Assembly: GCF_014698795.1 (NCBI RefSeq)
Contig: NZ_JACJTR010000020.1
Location: 62,001 to 126,000 of the forward strand
Source of the DNA: Nostoc sp. FACHB-892
GTDB lineage: Bacteria > Cyanobacteriota > Cyanobacteriia > Cyanobacteriales > Nostocaceae
DNA: 64,000 nucleotides
Direction of reading: 5' to 3'
Part shown: piece after piece, positions 35,172 through 46,635 of the stretch
How the letters are laid out: every line of letters begins with the position of its first letter
Position numbering within the stretch: position 1 is the stretch's first letter
The notes under the pieces: model-generated
What the model was told of the DNA's origin: nothing
The model's database searches: none
Seen by the model: only the letters and a program-made list of their open reading frames with translations
Program-made: the position numbers and the translations under genes

Positions 35172-38100
35172 ATGAATAATAAACCGATGAATCAAGATCA
35201 GAAAATCACAGCGAATATAAACTCAAGAGATACCTATCAGGGGCAAAAGTGGTTAGTAGAGGAGCGAGATGCCTGTGGTGTCGGTTTTATTGCTCATCGC
35301 CAGAATCATACTAGCCACGAAATTGTAGAAAAAGCTTTAGCTGCTTTAAGCTGCTTAGAACATCGGGGAGGTTGTAGTGCTGATCAAGACTCTGGTGATG
35401 GTGCTGGAGTATTGACAGCTATCCCTTGGGAGTTGTTTCAACAAGACTTTGCCCAAAGAGGGAAATTTTCATCCACTAATAATATAGCTGTGGGGATGAT
35501 ATTTCTACCACAAGACCAGGAAGCAGCGCAAAAAGCTAGGGCGACAGTTGAGCAAGTAGCAGCAGAAGAAAAATTGACTGTACTGGGTTGGCGAGTAGTG
35601 CCAGTGCAACCTGATTTACTGGGGGTACAAGCCAGAGAAAATCAACCCCAGATTGAACAAGTTTTGCTAGCTTCCGTTGACAAAAGTGGGGATGAATTAG
35701 AACGACAGTTGTATATTACCCGCCGCCGAATTAGTAAAGTTGCAACCAACATCTCAGAAGAATTTTATATCTGCTCGTTATCAAGCCGCACAATTGTCTA
35801 CAAAGGCATGGTGCGTTCCACCGTATTGGGCAGCTTTTATCAGGATTTAAAAAATCCAGCTTATAAAAGCGCTTTTGCTGTCTATCACCGCCGCTTTAGT
35901 ACTAACACAATGCCCAAGTGGCCCCTAGCTCAACCAATGCGGCTTTTGGGTCACAATGGCGAAATCAATACCTTGTTGGGTAACATCAACTGGATGATGG
36001 CACGAGAAGCTACCCTGAATCATCCTGTATGGGGCGATCGCATCAAGGAACTCAAGCCATTAGTTCATATTGATAACAGCGACTCAGCTACCCTAGACAA
36101 CGTACTGGAATTGTTGGTTTCTTCTGGACGCAGCCCCTTGGAAGCTTTAATGATTATGGTTCCAGAGGCTTACCAAAATCAGCCTTCTTTGCGTGACTTT
36201 CCAGAAATTGTCGATTTCTACGAATATTACAGTGGTCTGCAAGAAGCGTGGGACGGGCCAGCACTTTTAGTATTCAGCGATGGCAAAAAAGTTGGTGCAA
36301 CACTAGATCGTAATGGCTTAAGACCAGCTCGCTACGTGATCACCAAAGATGACTACATTGTTGTAGCTTCCGAAGCTGGTGTAGTGGACTTCCCAGAAAC
36401 CGATATTGTTGAAAAAGGTAGACTCGGCCCAGGGCAAATGATTGCCGTGGATTTAGTAAACTATGAAGTGCTGAAGAATTGGGAGATTAAGCAGCGCATC
36501 GCCAAGCAACACCCTTATGGAGAATGGCTGCAACAGTACCGTCAAGAACTCAAACAAATTGTCACTAGTCAGTCGTCAGATGTGAATGGAAATGGAAATG
36601 GAAATGGACATCTGGCTGTAGAAAATGGTAACGGGCATAGTACAACTGACACAATTGACAAGCAAACCTTACTTCAGCGTCAAACTGCCTTTGGCTACAC
36701 CACAGAAGATGTAGAAATGGTGATTCATCCAATGGCGATCGCAGGTTCAGAACCGACTTTCTGCATGGGGGATGATATTCCTTTAGCAGTGCTGTCAACA
36801 AAACCCCACCTGCTTTATGACTATTTCAAACAGCGCTTTGCTCAGGTGACGAACCCGGCAATTGATCCCCTGCGGGAAAAGCTAGTGATGTCTTTGAAAG
36901 TCGAACTGGGTGAACGGGGTAACTTATTAGAACCTAAAGCCGAATATGCTCGAAGATTGAAACTCGAATCGCCAGTGTTAACAGATGCTGAATTAGAGGC
37001 AATTAAGCTGTCGGGATTTGCCACGGCTGAGTTGTCAACCTTATTTGCGATCGCTACCGGCCCTGGAGGATTAAAGGCCGCAGTCCAATCCTTACAAGCA
37101 CAAGCAGCCCAATCAGTCCGGGCAGGTGCAAAGATTTTAATCTTAAGCGATAGGGCAAATGACGGTATTAGCCCAGAAGATACATACATTCCTCCCCTCT
37201 TAGCGGTGGGTGCTGTACATCATCACCTGATTCGGGAAGGGTTGCGAATGAAAACATCCCTAATTGTCAATACTGCCCAATGCTGGAGTACCCATCATTT
37301 TGCCTGTCTGATTGGCTACGGTGCTGGTGCAGTTTGCCCGTATATGGCTTTAGAGACGGTGCGTGATTGGTGCATTGATCCTAAAACCCAAAAGTTGATG
37401 GCTATGGAGAAAATTCCAGCTCTCACCGTAGAACAAGCTTTAGGAAACTATCGCAAAGCGGTAGAGTCAGGTTTGCTAAAAATTCTCTCCAAAATGGGAA
37501 TTTCTCTGCTCTCCAGCTATCAAGCAGCCCAAATCTTTGAAGCTATTGGCATCGGTGGGGATTTAATCGAATTAGGATTCCGTGGTACGACTTCCCGCAT
37601 TGGTGGTTTGAGTATTAGCGAACTCGCTGATGAAGTACTTTCCTTCCATGTCAAGGCTTTTCCAGAACTGACGACCAAGAAGTTAGAAAACCTGGGTTTT
37701 GTGCAGTATCGTCCTGGTGGCGAGTACCACATGAATAGTCCAGAAATGGTTAAGGCGCTGCATAAGGCTTTAGATGGTAAAAACTACGATCACTACGAAG
37801 TTTATAAAAAGCACCTCCAAGGTAGGCCAGTAACCGCATTGCGGGACTTGCTGGATTTCCAAGGCGATCGCACTCCGGTTCCTATAGAAGAAGTGGAGTC
37901 GGTAGCTGAAATTGTCAAGCGCTTCTGCACTGGTGGTATGTCTTTAGGCGCTTTGTCAAGAGAAGCCCATGAAACTTTAGCGATCGCTATGAACCGCATT
38001 GGCGGTAAATCTAACTCTGGAGAAGGCGGCGAAGACCCGGTGCGCTATACAGTTCTAGATGATGTAGACGAGTCTGGTCACTCGCCAACCCTACCTCATT

Positions 38101-39875
38101 TAAAAGGACTGCGGAATGGTGATAAAGCCTATAGTGCCATTAAGCAAGTTGCATCAGGACGCTTTGGTGTCACACCAGCATACCTAGTCAATGCCAAACA
38201 AATTGAAATCAAAATTGCCCAAGGTGCTAAACCTGGGGAAGGTGGACAGCTACCAGGGCCTAAGGTGAGCCAATACATTGCCATGTTAAGGCGCTCGAAG
38301 CCAGGTGTTACATTGATTTCGCCACCACCACATCACGATATCTATTCCATTGAAGACTTAGCGCAACTGATTTTTGATCTACACCAAATTAATCCCAAAG
38401 CCAAGGTGTCGGTGAAGCTAGTTGCAGAAGTTGGCATTGGCACGATCGCGGCTGGTGTAGCTAAGGCAAACGCTGATATTATTCAGGTTTCTGGGCATGA
38501 TGGTGGTACAGGTGCATCACCACTAAGTTCCATTAAACACGCTGGTTCACCGTGGGAACTCGGTTTAAGTGAAGTACATCGCGTCTTGATGGAAAATAGC
38601 CTGCGCGATCGCGTGATTTTACGCGTAGATGGCGGACTCAAGAGTGGCTGGGATGTGGTAATAGGTGCATTAATGGGTGGTGAAGAATTCGGTTTCGGCT
38701 CCATTGCCATGATTGCCGAAGGCTGTATCATGGCGCGAGTTTGCCATAAGAATACTTGCCCTGTGGGTGTTGCTACTCAAAAAGAAGAACTCCGCAAGCG
38801 GTTTACAGGAATACCAGAACAGGTTGTCAACTTCTTCTACTTCATCGCTGAAGAAGTGCGTAGTTTGTTAGCACGACTTGGCTACCGTTCTTTGTCAGAA
38901 ATCATTGGACGTGCAGATTTGTTGAAACTGCGCGAGGAGGCAAAACTTACCAAAACGCAATCACTGAACCTGGACTGTTTACTGAAGCTACCAGATACCA
39001 GAGAAAATCGTAGCTGGTTGCTGCATGAAGAAGTCCACAGCAACGGCGTAGTTTTGGATGACAAGATGCTTGCCGATCCTGACATTCAGACTGCTATTAG
39101 GGATCAGTCTAGTGTTACTAAGACTTACCCTATTGTGAATACTGACAGAACAGTAGGCACAAGATTAGCCGGAGCGATCGCTTCTCAATACGGTGATAGC
39201 GACTTTGAAGGACAAATTAATCTCAATTTCACAGGTAGTGTTGGGCAAAGCTTTGGTGCGTTCAACCTCCCCGGCATAATTCTGACCCTGGAAGGAGAGG
39301 CAAACGACTACGTAGGTAAAGGAATGCATGGTGGTGAAATCATTATCAAACCTCCAACTGATGCTACCTATAACGCATCACAAAACGTCATAGTTGGCAA
39401 TACGTGTCTCTATGGTGCTACTGGTGGTATGTTATTTGCCAACGGCCTAGCAGGAGAGCGCTTTGCTGTAAGAAATTCCAAAGGCATAGCAGTGATTGAA
39501 GGCGCTGGGGATCACTGCTGTGAATATATGACTGGTGGTGTGATTGTCGTCCTCGGCAAAGTAGGACGTAACGTAGCAGCTGGAATGACTGGTGGACTGG
39601 CGTACTTCTTAGATGAAGACGACTCATTTCGTGAGTTAGTCAACCCGGAAATTGTCAAAATCCAACGGGTGATTACAGAAGCAGGTGCAAAACAATTGCA
39701 AGAGTTAATCAAAACTCATGTGGAACGCACTGGTTCACTAAAGGCGAAAAAAATTCTCCAAGACTGGCAAGAATTTTTGCCGAAATTCTGGCAGTTGGTT
39801 CCACCTTCTGAAGCAGATAGTCCAGAAGCTGATCCTGAAAAAACAACTGAGTTCAGTTTAGTAAGCAGTCATTAG
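35172..39875 (+). CDS. glsF: Ferredoxin-dependent glutamate synthase (Fd-GOGAT)
   Basis: 1567 residues, slightly longer than the usual ~1530-1550. The amidotransferase domain begins at Cys35 (ERDACGVGF), which is exposed after propeptide removal. The FMN domain contains [10 protein letters not shown] and [11 protein letters not shown], with [3Fe-4S] cysteines at 1185, 1191 and 1196 (CX5CX4C). The glycine-rich beta-helix domain lies at about 1290-1530. It makes glutamate from glutamine and 2-oxoglutarate with reduced ferredoxin. Residues about 473-490 are an (Asn-Gly)n run encoded by a hexamer microsatellite (36585-36607), making the linker longer than in relatives. No small NADPH subunit follows, which supports the ferredoxin type. 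Confidence 0.96.
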   Translation: MNNKPMNQDQKITANINSRDTYQGQKWLVEERDACGVGFIAHRQNHTSHEIVEKALAALSCLEHRGGCSADQDSGDGAGVLTAIPWELFQQDFAQRGKFSSTNNIAVGMIFLPQDQEAAQKARATVEQVAAEEKLTVLGWRVVPVQPDLLGVQARENQPQIEQVLLASVDKSGDELERQLYITRRRISKVATNISEEFYICSLSSRTIVYKGMVRSTVLGSFYQDLKNPAYKSAFAVYHRRFSTNTMPKWPLAQPMRLLGHNGEINTLLGNINWMMAREATLNHPVWGDRIKELKPLVHIDNSDSATLDNVLELLVSSGRSPLEALMIMVPEAYQNQPSLRDFPEIVDFYEYYSGLQEAWDGPALLVFSDGKKVGATLDRNGLRPARYVITKDDYIVVASEAGVVDFPETDIVEKGRLGPGQMIAVDLVNYEVLKNWEIKQRIAKQHPYGEWLQQYRQELKQIVTSQSSDVNGNGNGNGHLAVENGNGHSTTDTIDKQTLLQRQTAFGYTTEDVEMVIHPMAIAGSEPTFCMGDDIPLAVLSTKPHLLYDYFKQRFAQVTNPAIDPLREKLVMSLKVELGERGNLLEPKAEYARRLKLESPVLTDAELEAIKLSGFATAELSTLFAIATGPGGLKAAVQSLQAQAAQSVRAGAKILILSDRANDGISPEDTYIPPLLAVGAVHHHLIREGLRMKTSLIVNTAQCWSTHHFACLIGYGAGAVCPYMALETVRDWCIDPKTQKLMAMEKIPALTVEQALGNYRKAVESGLLKILSKMGISLLSSYQAAQIFEAIGIGGDLIELGFRGTTSRIGGLSISELADEVLSFHVKAFPELTTKKLENLGFVQYRPGGEYHMNSPEMVKALHKALDGKNYDHYEVYKKHLQGRPVTALRDLLDFQGDRTPVPIEEVESVAEIVKRFCTGGMSLGALSREAHETLAIAMNRIGGKSNSGEGGEDPVRYTVLDDVDESGHSPTLPHLKGLRNGDKAYSAIKQVASGRFGVTPAYLVNAKQIEIKIAQGAKPGEGGQLPGPKVSQYIAMLRRSKPGVTLISPPPHHDIYSIEDLAQLIFDLHQINPKAKVSVKLVAEVGIGTIAAGVAKANADIIQVSGHDGGTGASPLSSIKHAGSPWELGLSEVHRVLMENSLRDRVILRVDGGLKSGWDVVIGALMGGEEFGFGSIAMIAEGCIMARVCHKNTCPVGVATQKEELRKRFTGIPEQVVNFFYFIAEEVRSLLARLGYRSLSEIIGRADLLKLREEAKLTKTQSLNLDCLLKLPDTRENRSWLLHEEVHSNGVVLDDKMLADPDIQTAIRDQSSVTKTYPIVNTDRTVGTRLAGAIASQYGDSDFEGQINLNFTGSVGQSFGAFNLPGIILTLEGEANDYVGKGMHGGEIIIKPPTDATYNASQNVIVGNTCLYGATGGMLFANGLAGERFAVRNSKGIAVIEGAGDHCCEYMTGGVIVVLGKVGRNVAAGMTGGLAYFLDEDDSFRELVNPEIVKIQRVITEAGAKQLQELIKTHVERTGSLKAKKILQDWQEFLPKFWQLVPPSEADSPEADPEKTTEFSLVSSH

Positions 39876-40015
39876 TAACTGTAACCGTTCTCATACTCAG
39901 CCTTAAGCTATTCTCTCGTCGGATAACCTGTACAAACAGGTTCTCTGTGAAAACACCTTAGGATGCCCAAAGTAGCCGCCTGAATTTACCACTTAAAAAG
40001 ACCGTAGCGAGAAAA

Positions 40016-40047
40016 AAATATTCCCCCTTTTTTAGGGGGAAATATTT
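40016..40047 (+). terminator. Hairpin terminator after Fd-GOGAT
   Basis: AAATATTCCCCCT pairs with AGGGGGAAATATTT (one bulge) around a T5 loop, about 140 bp after the glsF stop. A second stem, AACCTG/CAGGTT (39925-39942), lies upstream. Rest of 39876-40242: no gene. Confidence 0.7.
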
Positions 40048-40242
40048 ACTAACTGATTCACCACTGGACTTTAGGCTAAGGGTACAAAAGTGACTGAGCA
40101 ATCAGATCCTGTGAAAGCCTAGGCAACAAAGTCGGGATTAGCACTGTCCTGAAATCTACCTAATTGGGTATAGAAGGCATTACCTCAATGCTGGTAAACT
40201 TTCATAGAAATGTTTACTAACAAGTAGGATTTGTCTATAAAA

Positions 40243-40986
40243 ATGCTTATAGAAGAGCAAGCTCCCGATCGCAAAACTTCTGAAGAAGAACGTTTCCAAG
40301 ATGATTATTATTCATACTTTGAAGCTCCTGAAAATGCTACCCGATACACACCATCAGTTTGGTATCTTGATCAGGCTTTTAAGCAACGTTCGTTCTCTTT
40401 GTTAGATTTAGGATGTGGCAATGCGGCTTTAAACAAATATCTACCTGAACGATGTGACTACCTTGGGATAGATCATAGTGAAGCTGCGATTCAGTATTGT
40501 TCAAAACTATATCCCAACAAAAAGTTTGCTACCAGAGATTTATCGGTAGCACTGCCAGAATTAGCTTCAGAAAATCAAAAATTTGATGCTGTAGTGCTAG
40601 CCGGCTTACTATTTCATAATGTCGATAAGGAAACACTAGAACAAAAGGACGATAAAGAACTCGTTCAATTCTGTTTGGAGAAGCTAATAAGCGACAAAGG
40701 ATATTTGGTGCTTATTATACCTTTTGCTTATGGTGACCATCCATCCCATAATCTTTATGTTCGGGCAGAATGGCTACAAAATTTGGTAGAAAAATTGCTG
40801 GAATCTGTAAACGCAAAAATCGTTTACGAGAATATTTCTCTACAAATTGGCTTGGACAAAAAGGTTCAACAGCAGAAGACCACTCCTGATTGGTTTGTTC
40901 CCGATAGCACTACTGACTATTCCAATAAATATGCTGGAACATATATGGCAGCTTGGACAGTTATTGCTTCTCCATCACTAGGTTAA
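40243..40986 (+). CDS. Class I SAM-dependent methyltransferase
   Basis: 247 residues from the ATG at 40243; a TTG at 40231 would add four residues. LLDLGCGNAALNKYLPER is motif I (SAM-binding), YLGIDHSEAAI gives the acidic motif II end, and FDAVVLAGLLFH is motif III. The C-terminal half carries no recognisable substrate domain. There is no neighbour in the same direction. Substrate unknown. AGGAT at 40225-40229 may be a ribosome site for either start. Confidence 0.85.
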   Translation: MLIEEQAPDRKTSEEERFQDDYYSYFEAPENATRYTPSVWYLDQAFKQRSFSLLDLGCGNAALNKYLPERCDYLGIDHSEAAIQYCSKLYPNKKFATRDLSVALPELASENQKFDAVVLAGLLFHNVDKETLEQKDDKELVQFCLEKLISDKGYLVLIIPFAYGDHPSHNLYVRAEWLQNLVEKLLESVNAKIVYENISLQIGLDKKVQQQKTTPDWFVPDSTTDYSNKYAGTYMAAWTVIASPSLG

Positions 40987-41141
40987 ACTGTCTTTTGAAT
41001 AACTAAAATTATTCATCTACTTTTAAGTTTATTTGTTCTTTAGTTTCGCACCGGGAACTAGACAAAACTACTCTTAACCAAAAAATATAATTTTAGTTGT
41101 CAGCGAATTAATACTGACCAATTATCCACAATTAATAATTA

Positions 41142-42050
41142 TTACTTTTTGTTAGCAAGCAACTTTTGGTCTGTATCTTCTATTTCTAAAAGCTCTGGAA
41201 TAGTAACAAAGCGATAGCCTTGCTTTCTAAAGTTGCTAATAATTTCTGGTAAAGCTTGCACAGTTTTAGAACGATTGCCGCCACCATCATGCATTAGCAC
41301 AATCCCACCAGGTTTTGAATCTTTAATTACATTATCGATCAACTTTGGTACGGTTGGCAATTTGTAATCTATGGAATCAGCAGACCACATCACTACAGTA
41401 TATTTTTGGCCTTTAGCATAAGCAGCTAATCCATTGTGCAGGTTGCCACCAGGTGGTCGGAAGAGGTTTGTTTTAGCACCTGTAATTTGATAAATTAGGT
41501 CTGTTGTGCGGTCAATTTCAAAAGCAGCTGCTTGTGGATTAAAGGAGTGATACCAGTGATGCCAAGTATGGTTGGCAATGACGTGACCTTGAAAGACAAT
41601 CTGCTTTCCTAATTCTGGATAATTTTTTAGGTTCTGACCGACGACAAAAAACGTCCCTTTAATATTATTTGATTTCAGAATATCTAGCACTTGCTCTGTG
41701 GTTTGAGGCCAAGGCCCATCATCAAAAGTGAGAGCAATTACTTTCTCCCCTTTAGTCAGTTTTGCCGCTTTAACTATTGCCCCTTGAAAACGTAATGGTA
41801 TAGCGTAGGATAGTCCTTTTTTTTGTGCTTCTTGTTGCCAGCTTGTAAGCATCGCCGCCTTTAATTTTTCAATCTGCTGCTGAGTTCCTACATTTGCAGC
41901 TACATGCTTGACATTTATACTTTGTCTAATCTGAGCCTCTGAAGGATTTGGTCTTAGAAGCATCATGAAAGCAAGGCTAAAAACACCACATAAGGCAAGC
42001 AGTGCAATTAATATTCCTTCTGGCCACAGAAACGACTTATTGTTTTCCAC
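41142..42050 (-). CDS. Polysaccharide deacetylase (NodB-type), membrane-anchored
   Basis: 302 residues. An N-terminal anchor at about 10-32 (GILIALLALCGVFSLAFMML) is followed by the NodB domain: TFDDGPWPQTT carries the metal and base aspartates, NHTWHH the His pair, FRPPGGN the Arg block and MHDGGG the final His-Asp. These metal-dependent enzymes remove N-acetyl groups from peptidoglycan or other polysaccharides outside the membrane. A Ser/Lys-rich C-terminal tail is short. It is transcribed alone. Confidence 0.93.
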   Translation of the reverse strand: MENNKSFLWPEGILIALLALCGVFSLAFMMLLRPNPSEAQIRQSINVKHVAANVGTQQQIEKLKAAMLTSWQQEAQKKGLSYAIPLRFQGAIVKAAKLTKGEKVIALTFDDGPWPQTTEQVLDILKSNNIKGTFFVVGQNLKNYPELGKQIVFQGHVIANHTWHHWYHSFNPQAAAFEIDRTTDLIYQITGAKTNLFRPPGGNLHNGLAAYAKGQKYTVVMWSADSIDYKLPTVPKLIDNVIKDSKPGGIVLMHDGGGNRSKTVQALPEIISNFRKQGYRFVTIPELLEIEDTDQKLLANKK

Positions 42051-43762
42051 TTTATAGCTCCTTCAAAGATCGAACCATCAACCACGTTATGACGGTACGT
42101 TATAGCACATCTTTTTTAGATATCTTAGATATCGGCTGCTTTCTGGTAATCCTGAAAATTAGAATTGAGACTAACGTAAATTCATAATTGAGAAGACAAA
42201 CTATACAGCTTTAACTAAAATTTAGCTGCTCTAGATTTGGACAAATGTTTATACAATACTTAATAATGTTTAATGTCAATCCATTCATAAAAACCAAGGT
42301 CTGAACTTCTACATTCTTATTGCTAATTCTAATAAGGAGGACAATCAAATAATTAATTACAACCCAAAATCTTCTTAATAGGAGCTATGAATTAGTTTAT
42401 GTCTTTCATTTCACCTCTAAGTCAGCATTCTGCTTTTAAGCTTTATAGGTTTGCAAATAAAATAAGTTAAACTGTCGTGTCTACAATTTGCATTTTTGAC
42501 AGGCTGAAGTTTTTATAACAAAACTTCTCTAAAAAAGTTGTATAATTTACAGCTGAATAAATTATTTAATTAACATCAAAAACTACTTATAAGGCACGGG
42601 TATCTTCCAAAAAGAGCCTAATAAGTTATTAGTTCTATTCTTGATAAGATATATATTACTGTCATCTGCTATTACTTACTTTTTAAGAAAAAGTTAAATT
42701 TTCAACCGACAGAATGTTACCTTGGAGTTTCTATGAAATAAACAGACGAAAATTGATTCAATATAGTTTCTCATTGCCAACAGGCATTTTGTAGTTAATA
42801 TAGATACTTTTGAGCAATTAAGCAAAAATGATTTTATCGACAGCTTAGTTCTATTTATGATGCTGATCCTTTAGCCTAAATTGCTCGTAGCTTTTTATCC
42901 GTTAATGTTTTTCTCCAAGATTTAAGAAAATCATATATTATTAATAGTACAATTTAATATTCAATGTCACCGTATAATTACGGTAATCACTAGCATTTAT
43001 ATATTAAGCTTTAGATTTAATTTTTGAAATATGCGTAGAGAGCCTGTGCATTACGGTGAGGAGTCCGCAAAAGATGGGTTTTCCCAGATGAGCGAGTACC
43101 TCATCTGCAAGAATGTTCCCAACGCTTGTTGGCCTTGCAACGCTTTAGGAATCATACGGCGAGTGTCTCCCCTTTTCTTAGGAGGCGCTACGAAAAGGGA
43201 GAAGCGCAGCGTTAGGGCTTTGCTTTAGCAGAAAGTACGGCATCGACCAAAGGTTTCGATACGTTACTTATATTACATATACTACTTGCGTACAAGGCTG
43301 AAATGTTACAAATAATAATGACGTTAGTTTAAGGATTATCAAAGCTTTTCTCTGTTTATCTAATGCATAAATTTAAGTTTGTCACACCACTACATATACT
43401 TAGATTTTTCCAAAATAAAATCAGATTTTTATAGGCAGTTATTAGAGCATATCTGAACTCTACTGTCGGAAATAATAATACACAGTTTTCAATGTGTGAA
43501 AATCATCTCATAACTTGTCTTATAATTGCATCAATTAGAATTAAGATTTTTAATTATCTAAAAATCCTAATCATTAGCTTATATTGCCTTAGACAGGTCA
43601 CAGTTGATTTTCAGTACTTTTGCTTATCTTTGGTAGATGTAATAATTGTATTATTTAATATCTGTGTGGGTTGATGCATAACCCAGCTTGTCTATGAGTA
43701 TACCTTTTAAGTCAAAATAATCAAGGTATTTGTTCCACTTCTGAAACTGGCTAGAAACTTTT
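42051..43762. other. 1.7-kb AT-rich gene desert
   Basis: No gene supported between the deacetylase and lepB. Short open frames lack protein character. The only GC-rich island is at 43031-43230, described separately. The rest is low-complexity AT-rich DNA with scattered ATTA runs. Confidence 0.55.
43031..43230. repeat. Structured GC-rich island, palindromic repeat or ncRNA
   Basis: Three stems in a row: CAGATGAG/CTCATCTG (43085-43107), CCAAC/GTTGG (43119-43132) and TCTCCCCTTTTC/GAAAAGGGAGA with one bulge (about 43166-43202). The last resembles the element at 6355-6386. The open plus-strand frame across it (65 codons, Cys/Arg-rich) is likely incidental. Confidence 0.5.
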
Positions 43763-44335
43763 ATGATTCCTCACGAAAGTGATGCAAAACAAGAGCGTGC
43801 TTCGTTAAAAGTATTGCGTAGTTGGCAAGAAAATCTGATTTTGATTGCGATCGCATTGTGTTTGGCATTCCTAATTAGGACTTTTATCGCCGAACCGCGC
43901 TACATACCTTCTGATTCGATGCTGCCTACTTTACATACTGGCGATCGCTTGGTAGTTGAAAAAATATCCTACCATTTTCACCCTCCCATAACTGGGGATA
44001 TTATTGTTTTTCAGCCACCCGCAGAACTACAACGCCGAGGATATCCCAAAGACCAAGCATTCATCAAGCGGGTTATTGGCCAGCCTGGTGAAGTAATTAG
44101 TGTTGCTTCTGGCAAAGTCTATCTCAACGGTCAAGCTTTGGCAGAAGACTACATCGCTGAACCCCCAAATCAGCCATATCAACCAGTGAAAGTTCCAGAA
44201 GATGAATTTTTTGTGATGGGAGATAACCGCAACGATAGTAATGACTCTCGCTATTGGGGCTTTTTACCCAGAAAGAATGTCATCGGCAGGGCAACATTTC
44301 GCTTTTGGCCTCTCGATCGTATTGGGTTTATTTAA
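43763..44335 (+). CDS. lepB: Signal peptidase I
   Basis: 190 residues. One N-terminal membrane helix (about 25-42) is followed by the catalytic Ser52 in PSDSMLPTL and the general-base Lys102 in FIKRVIGQPG. The box GDNRNDSNDSRYWGF completes the family. It cleaves signal peptides from exported proteins at the outer membrane face. The length is typical of cyanobacterial LepB; a second copy is common in Nostoc, so it may not be the only one. Confidence 0.97.
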   Translation: MIPHESDAKQERASLKVLRSWQENLILIAIALCLAFLIRTFIAEPRYIPSDSMLPTLHTGDRLVVEKISYHFHPPITGDIIVFQPPAELQRRGYPKDQAFIKRVIGQPGEVISVASGKVYLNGQALAEDYIAEPPNQPYQPVKVPEDEFFVMGDNRNDSNDSRYWGFLPRKNVIGRATFRFWPLDRIGFI

Positions 44336-44338
44336 TTA

Positions 44339-44366
44339 ATTAGTTAGGAGTTAGGAGTTAGGAGTT
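44339..44366. repeat. GTTAGGA heptads after lepB
   Basis: Three to four AGTTAGG units directly after the lepB stop, between convergent genes. Confidence 0.85.
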
Positions 44367-44463
44367 ATATAGACCTAACCCCAACCCCTTACTGACTACC
44401 GTTGGAGAGAGGTGAAAATATATTACATACAAACGAAAAACCCTATATTTTAAAACTTTTCAC

Positions 44464-44997
44464 TTAAAACCTTAAATAATACATCAGTTGAGCGATCGCA
44501 TCACCAGATAACTCTAATCGCCGTTGGAAATCAGCCAGGTTACGGTACGGCCCAACTGATTGCCGATTTTCAACCACTGCTTGCGCTAGAGACAAATCGA
44601 TAAATGGAATTTGGGCTAACTTTTCAATTGTTGCTGTATTTGGGTTGACTAAATGGGTGGGATTTTCTAGAGATTCGTGATCATAGTAAATAAAATTCAG
44701 CAGAGGCGTTAATGGTTCTAGCCGTTGCGCTGGTATAGCCAAAGCCGCAGCGATATCTTCAATACAGTAAAATTTAACACCAGAATGCGACAGTTCTACA
44801 AGCGATCGCGCTTGGTGAATTGACAAACCTGGTAAGCGTAACCAATCATCTACAGTCGCTTGATTAGCATCAATGCGAATACCTAATTTAGCGGCTAGCT
44901 GAATTTCTTCCCCAGATTGTAGGCGATAGTAGGGATCGTTGATGAGCTTGGCGCGGAGTTTTTGCAACCTGGGGTTCAAAGGTAGCCAGTTATTCAT
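44464..44997 (-). CDS. Helix-hairpin-helix protein (ComEA-like)
   Basis: 177 residues. Two HhH units are visible: LRLPGLSIHQARSLVEL at about 53-69 and LAQIPFIDLSLAQAVVENR at about 125-145, the second followed by GPYRNLADFQRRLELS. HhH motifs bind DNA backbone without sequence specificity. ComEA proteins act in DNA uptake, but this one has no N-terminal membrane anchor or signal, so a cytosolic role is possible. It is transcribed with the TM2 gene 13 bp upstream in the same direction, likely one operon. Confidence 0.85.
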   Translation of the reverse strand: MNNWLPLNPRLQKLRAKLINDPYYRLQSGEEIQLAAKLGIRIDANQATVDDWLRLPGLSIHQARSLVELSHSGVKFYCIEDIAAALAIPAQRLEPLTPLLNFIYYDHESLENPTHLVNPNTATIEKLAQIPFIDLSLAQAVVENRQSVGPYRNLADFQRRLELSGDAIAQLMYYLRF

Positions 44998-45010
44998 GTT
45001 GTCGCTTACC

Positions 45011-45385
45011 TCAAGAAATCTGGTCTAGCAATTGGCGGCGCTTTTGCTCAAATTCATACTCTGAAATTAGCCCGTCCTGTCGCAAAGCATCTAATTCACG
45101 CATTGCGTCAGCGATCGCTCCTACCTGATTACTCACCCGTTGTGAGTTTCTTGTTGCTGACTTCCCTAGATTAAAATTACGATCAAAAGCTTCTTCGTCT
45201 TGGGCTAAATACCAAACTCCTTCAATCGCACTAGCGACCTTGGGGATAGGTGTCCAGGAAAGCAACACATACAAAACACCCCACAACGGTTGTCCCAGAT
45301 AGAATTTATGTAATCCTGAAATTGTCAGTGTGCCAGAAAAAGCTAAAACAGCAGCAACACTTCGGCTTTTGCGCTTAGTCAACAT
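45011..45385 (-). CDS. TM2-domain protein with C-terminal SHOCT
   Basis: 124 residues. Residues about 8-60 form a TM2 domain with two membrane helices (LAFSGTLTISGLHKFYLGQ, WGVLYVLLSWTPIP). The end (LDALRQDGLISEYEFEQKRRQLL) is a SHOCT domain, a short coiled helix found at the end of many small membrane proteins. Function unknown. It is the first gene of a probable two-gene operon with the HhH protein. Confidence 0.85.
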   Translation of the reverse strand: MLTKRKSRSVAAVLAFSGTLTISGLHKFYLGQPLWGVLYVLLSWTPIPKVASAIEGVWYLAQDEEAFDRNFNLGKSATRNSQRVSNQVGAIADAMRELDALRQDGLISEYEFEQKRRQLLDQIS

Positions 45386-45579
45386 ATTTTTAATAAATAT
45401 ACCAATACCACAGTTTCTACAATAAGATAGTCAACTACCTTGCCTTGCCCTTCAGACTTTTAGATGGGGAGTCCCACGCACAATTGAATTTAGTATTTGA
45501 AAAAATTTGAGTAAGTTTCACATGACTGTGCATTGAGCTTTGATGCTAATTTTAAGTTTTTAACAGCTTTATTACTACT

Positions 45580-46509
45580 ATGTCACAGACTTTCCTACCA
45601 CCAAAATGGCTTGAACAGCTTTGTGATCCTTACGCTGTGCTAGGAATTTCTGTGATTGCTGATGATCGTCAAATTTTTAAACGCTATCACACTGTAGCGA
45701 AGCTGTTACATCCCGATCGCTACACTAAAAGCTGCAATTCAGACCCAGAATTAGCAACGGCAATATTTAGCCGTTTAATCAATCCAGCTTATGAACAACT
45801 GAAACATCGACAGAAGCGCTTGATTGCCGTAGCTACGCTGCGATCAGACGCAATTTCGGAGCAGCAAGCTTTGTCTTCTCAAAGTGCCACAGCTCAGAAA
45901 ATTATGGAAATGTCTCCACCCCAAGCAGAATTATTTTACGAAGAAGCGATCGCCTGCTATGCAGAAGCTCAATACAAATCATTAGATCAGTTTTATCAAG
46001 TTACGCAACAAATTAGGATACTGAATTTAGTATACTTACGGTTGCATAAACCAGACCTGTTCCTATTGGAAAAAGCTGTTCGCATCATCTCTGAGATAGA
46101 AGCCAAGCCAGTTGAATTGAGATTAGATGAAGAAACTGATGTCAAACCAGTTTTGACAAACTACGCTCAACGTCACTATCAGCGAGCTATTGAGTACGTT
46201 AGGCTAGCTAAATGGCCTCTAGCCGTGCAAGAACTGCGCGATGCCATCAAGTTAGAGCCAAATAACAGCGACTATTATGCCTTATTAGGTTTGGTACATC
46301 TCCAACAGAAATTTATCGGGATGGCTAGGGTTTACATATCTCAAGCATTAAAACTGAACCCGCAAAACTCACTAGCCTTGAAATACGCTCCCAGACTGAA
46401 AATTCAACCGGGTGAAAATACCAATCCTAAATCAATGGCCAAAGCTATGAGTATTGCGGCTTTATTAAATCGGTTTACAAAAGGGAAAGGATCTCAAGTC
46501 AAGTGTTGA
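45580..46509 (+). CDS. J-domain protein with C-terminal TPR
   Basis: 309 residues. An N-terminal J domain carries the HPD at 44-46 (LLHPDRYTK), the motif that stimulates Hsp70 ATPase. Residues about 200-265 are TPR-like (AIEYVRLAKWPLAVQELRDA, then YYALLGLVHLQQKFIGMARV). The middle is helical. It is probably a cytosolic or thylakoid-associated co-chaperone, similar to proteins seen in Nostoc. It precedes the DUF1825 gene by 126 bp on the same strand. Confidence 0.88.
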   Translation: MSQTFLPPKWLEQLCDPYAVLGISVIADDRQIFKRYHTVAKLLHPDRYTKSCNSDPELATAIFSRLINPAYEQLKHRQKRLIAVATLRSDAISEQQALSSQSATAQKIMEMSPPQAELFYEEAIACYAEAQYKSLDQFYQVTQQIRILNLVYLRLHKPDLFLLEKAVRIISEIEAKPVELRLDEETDVKPVLTNYAQRHYQRAIEYVRLAKWPLAVQELRDAIKLEPNNSDYYALLGLVHLQQKFIGMARVYISQALKLNPQNSLALKYAPRLKIQPGENTNPKSMAKAMSIAALLNRFTKGKGSQVKC

Positions 46510-46635
46510 AATTTCGGTAACAAACCGTACTAAAACCGAAGCTTTGCCACGAGGTTACTCACCTAGACTAAAATAATAAATAGAAGTAAAGCTATTAAGC
46601 TGCTGAGTCTAGGCGCTCAGTTTAATATAAGCAAT

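Noticed and set aside
43031-43228. 65-codon frame in the gene desert
   Set aside because: Coincides with the hairpin-rich island and reads as Cys/Arg-rich noise.
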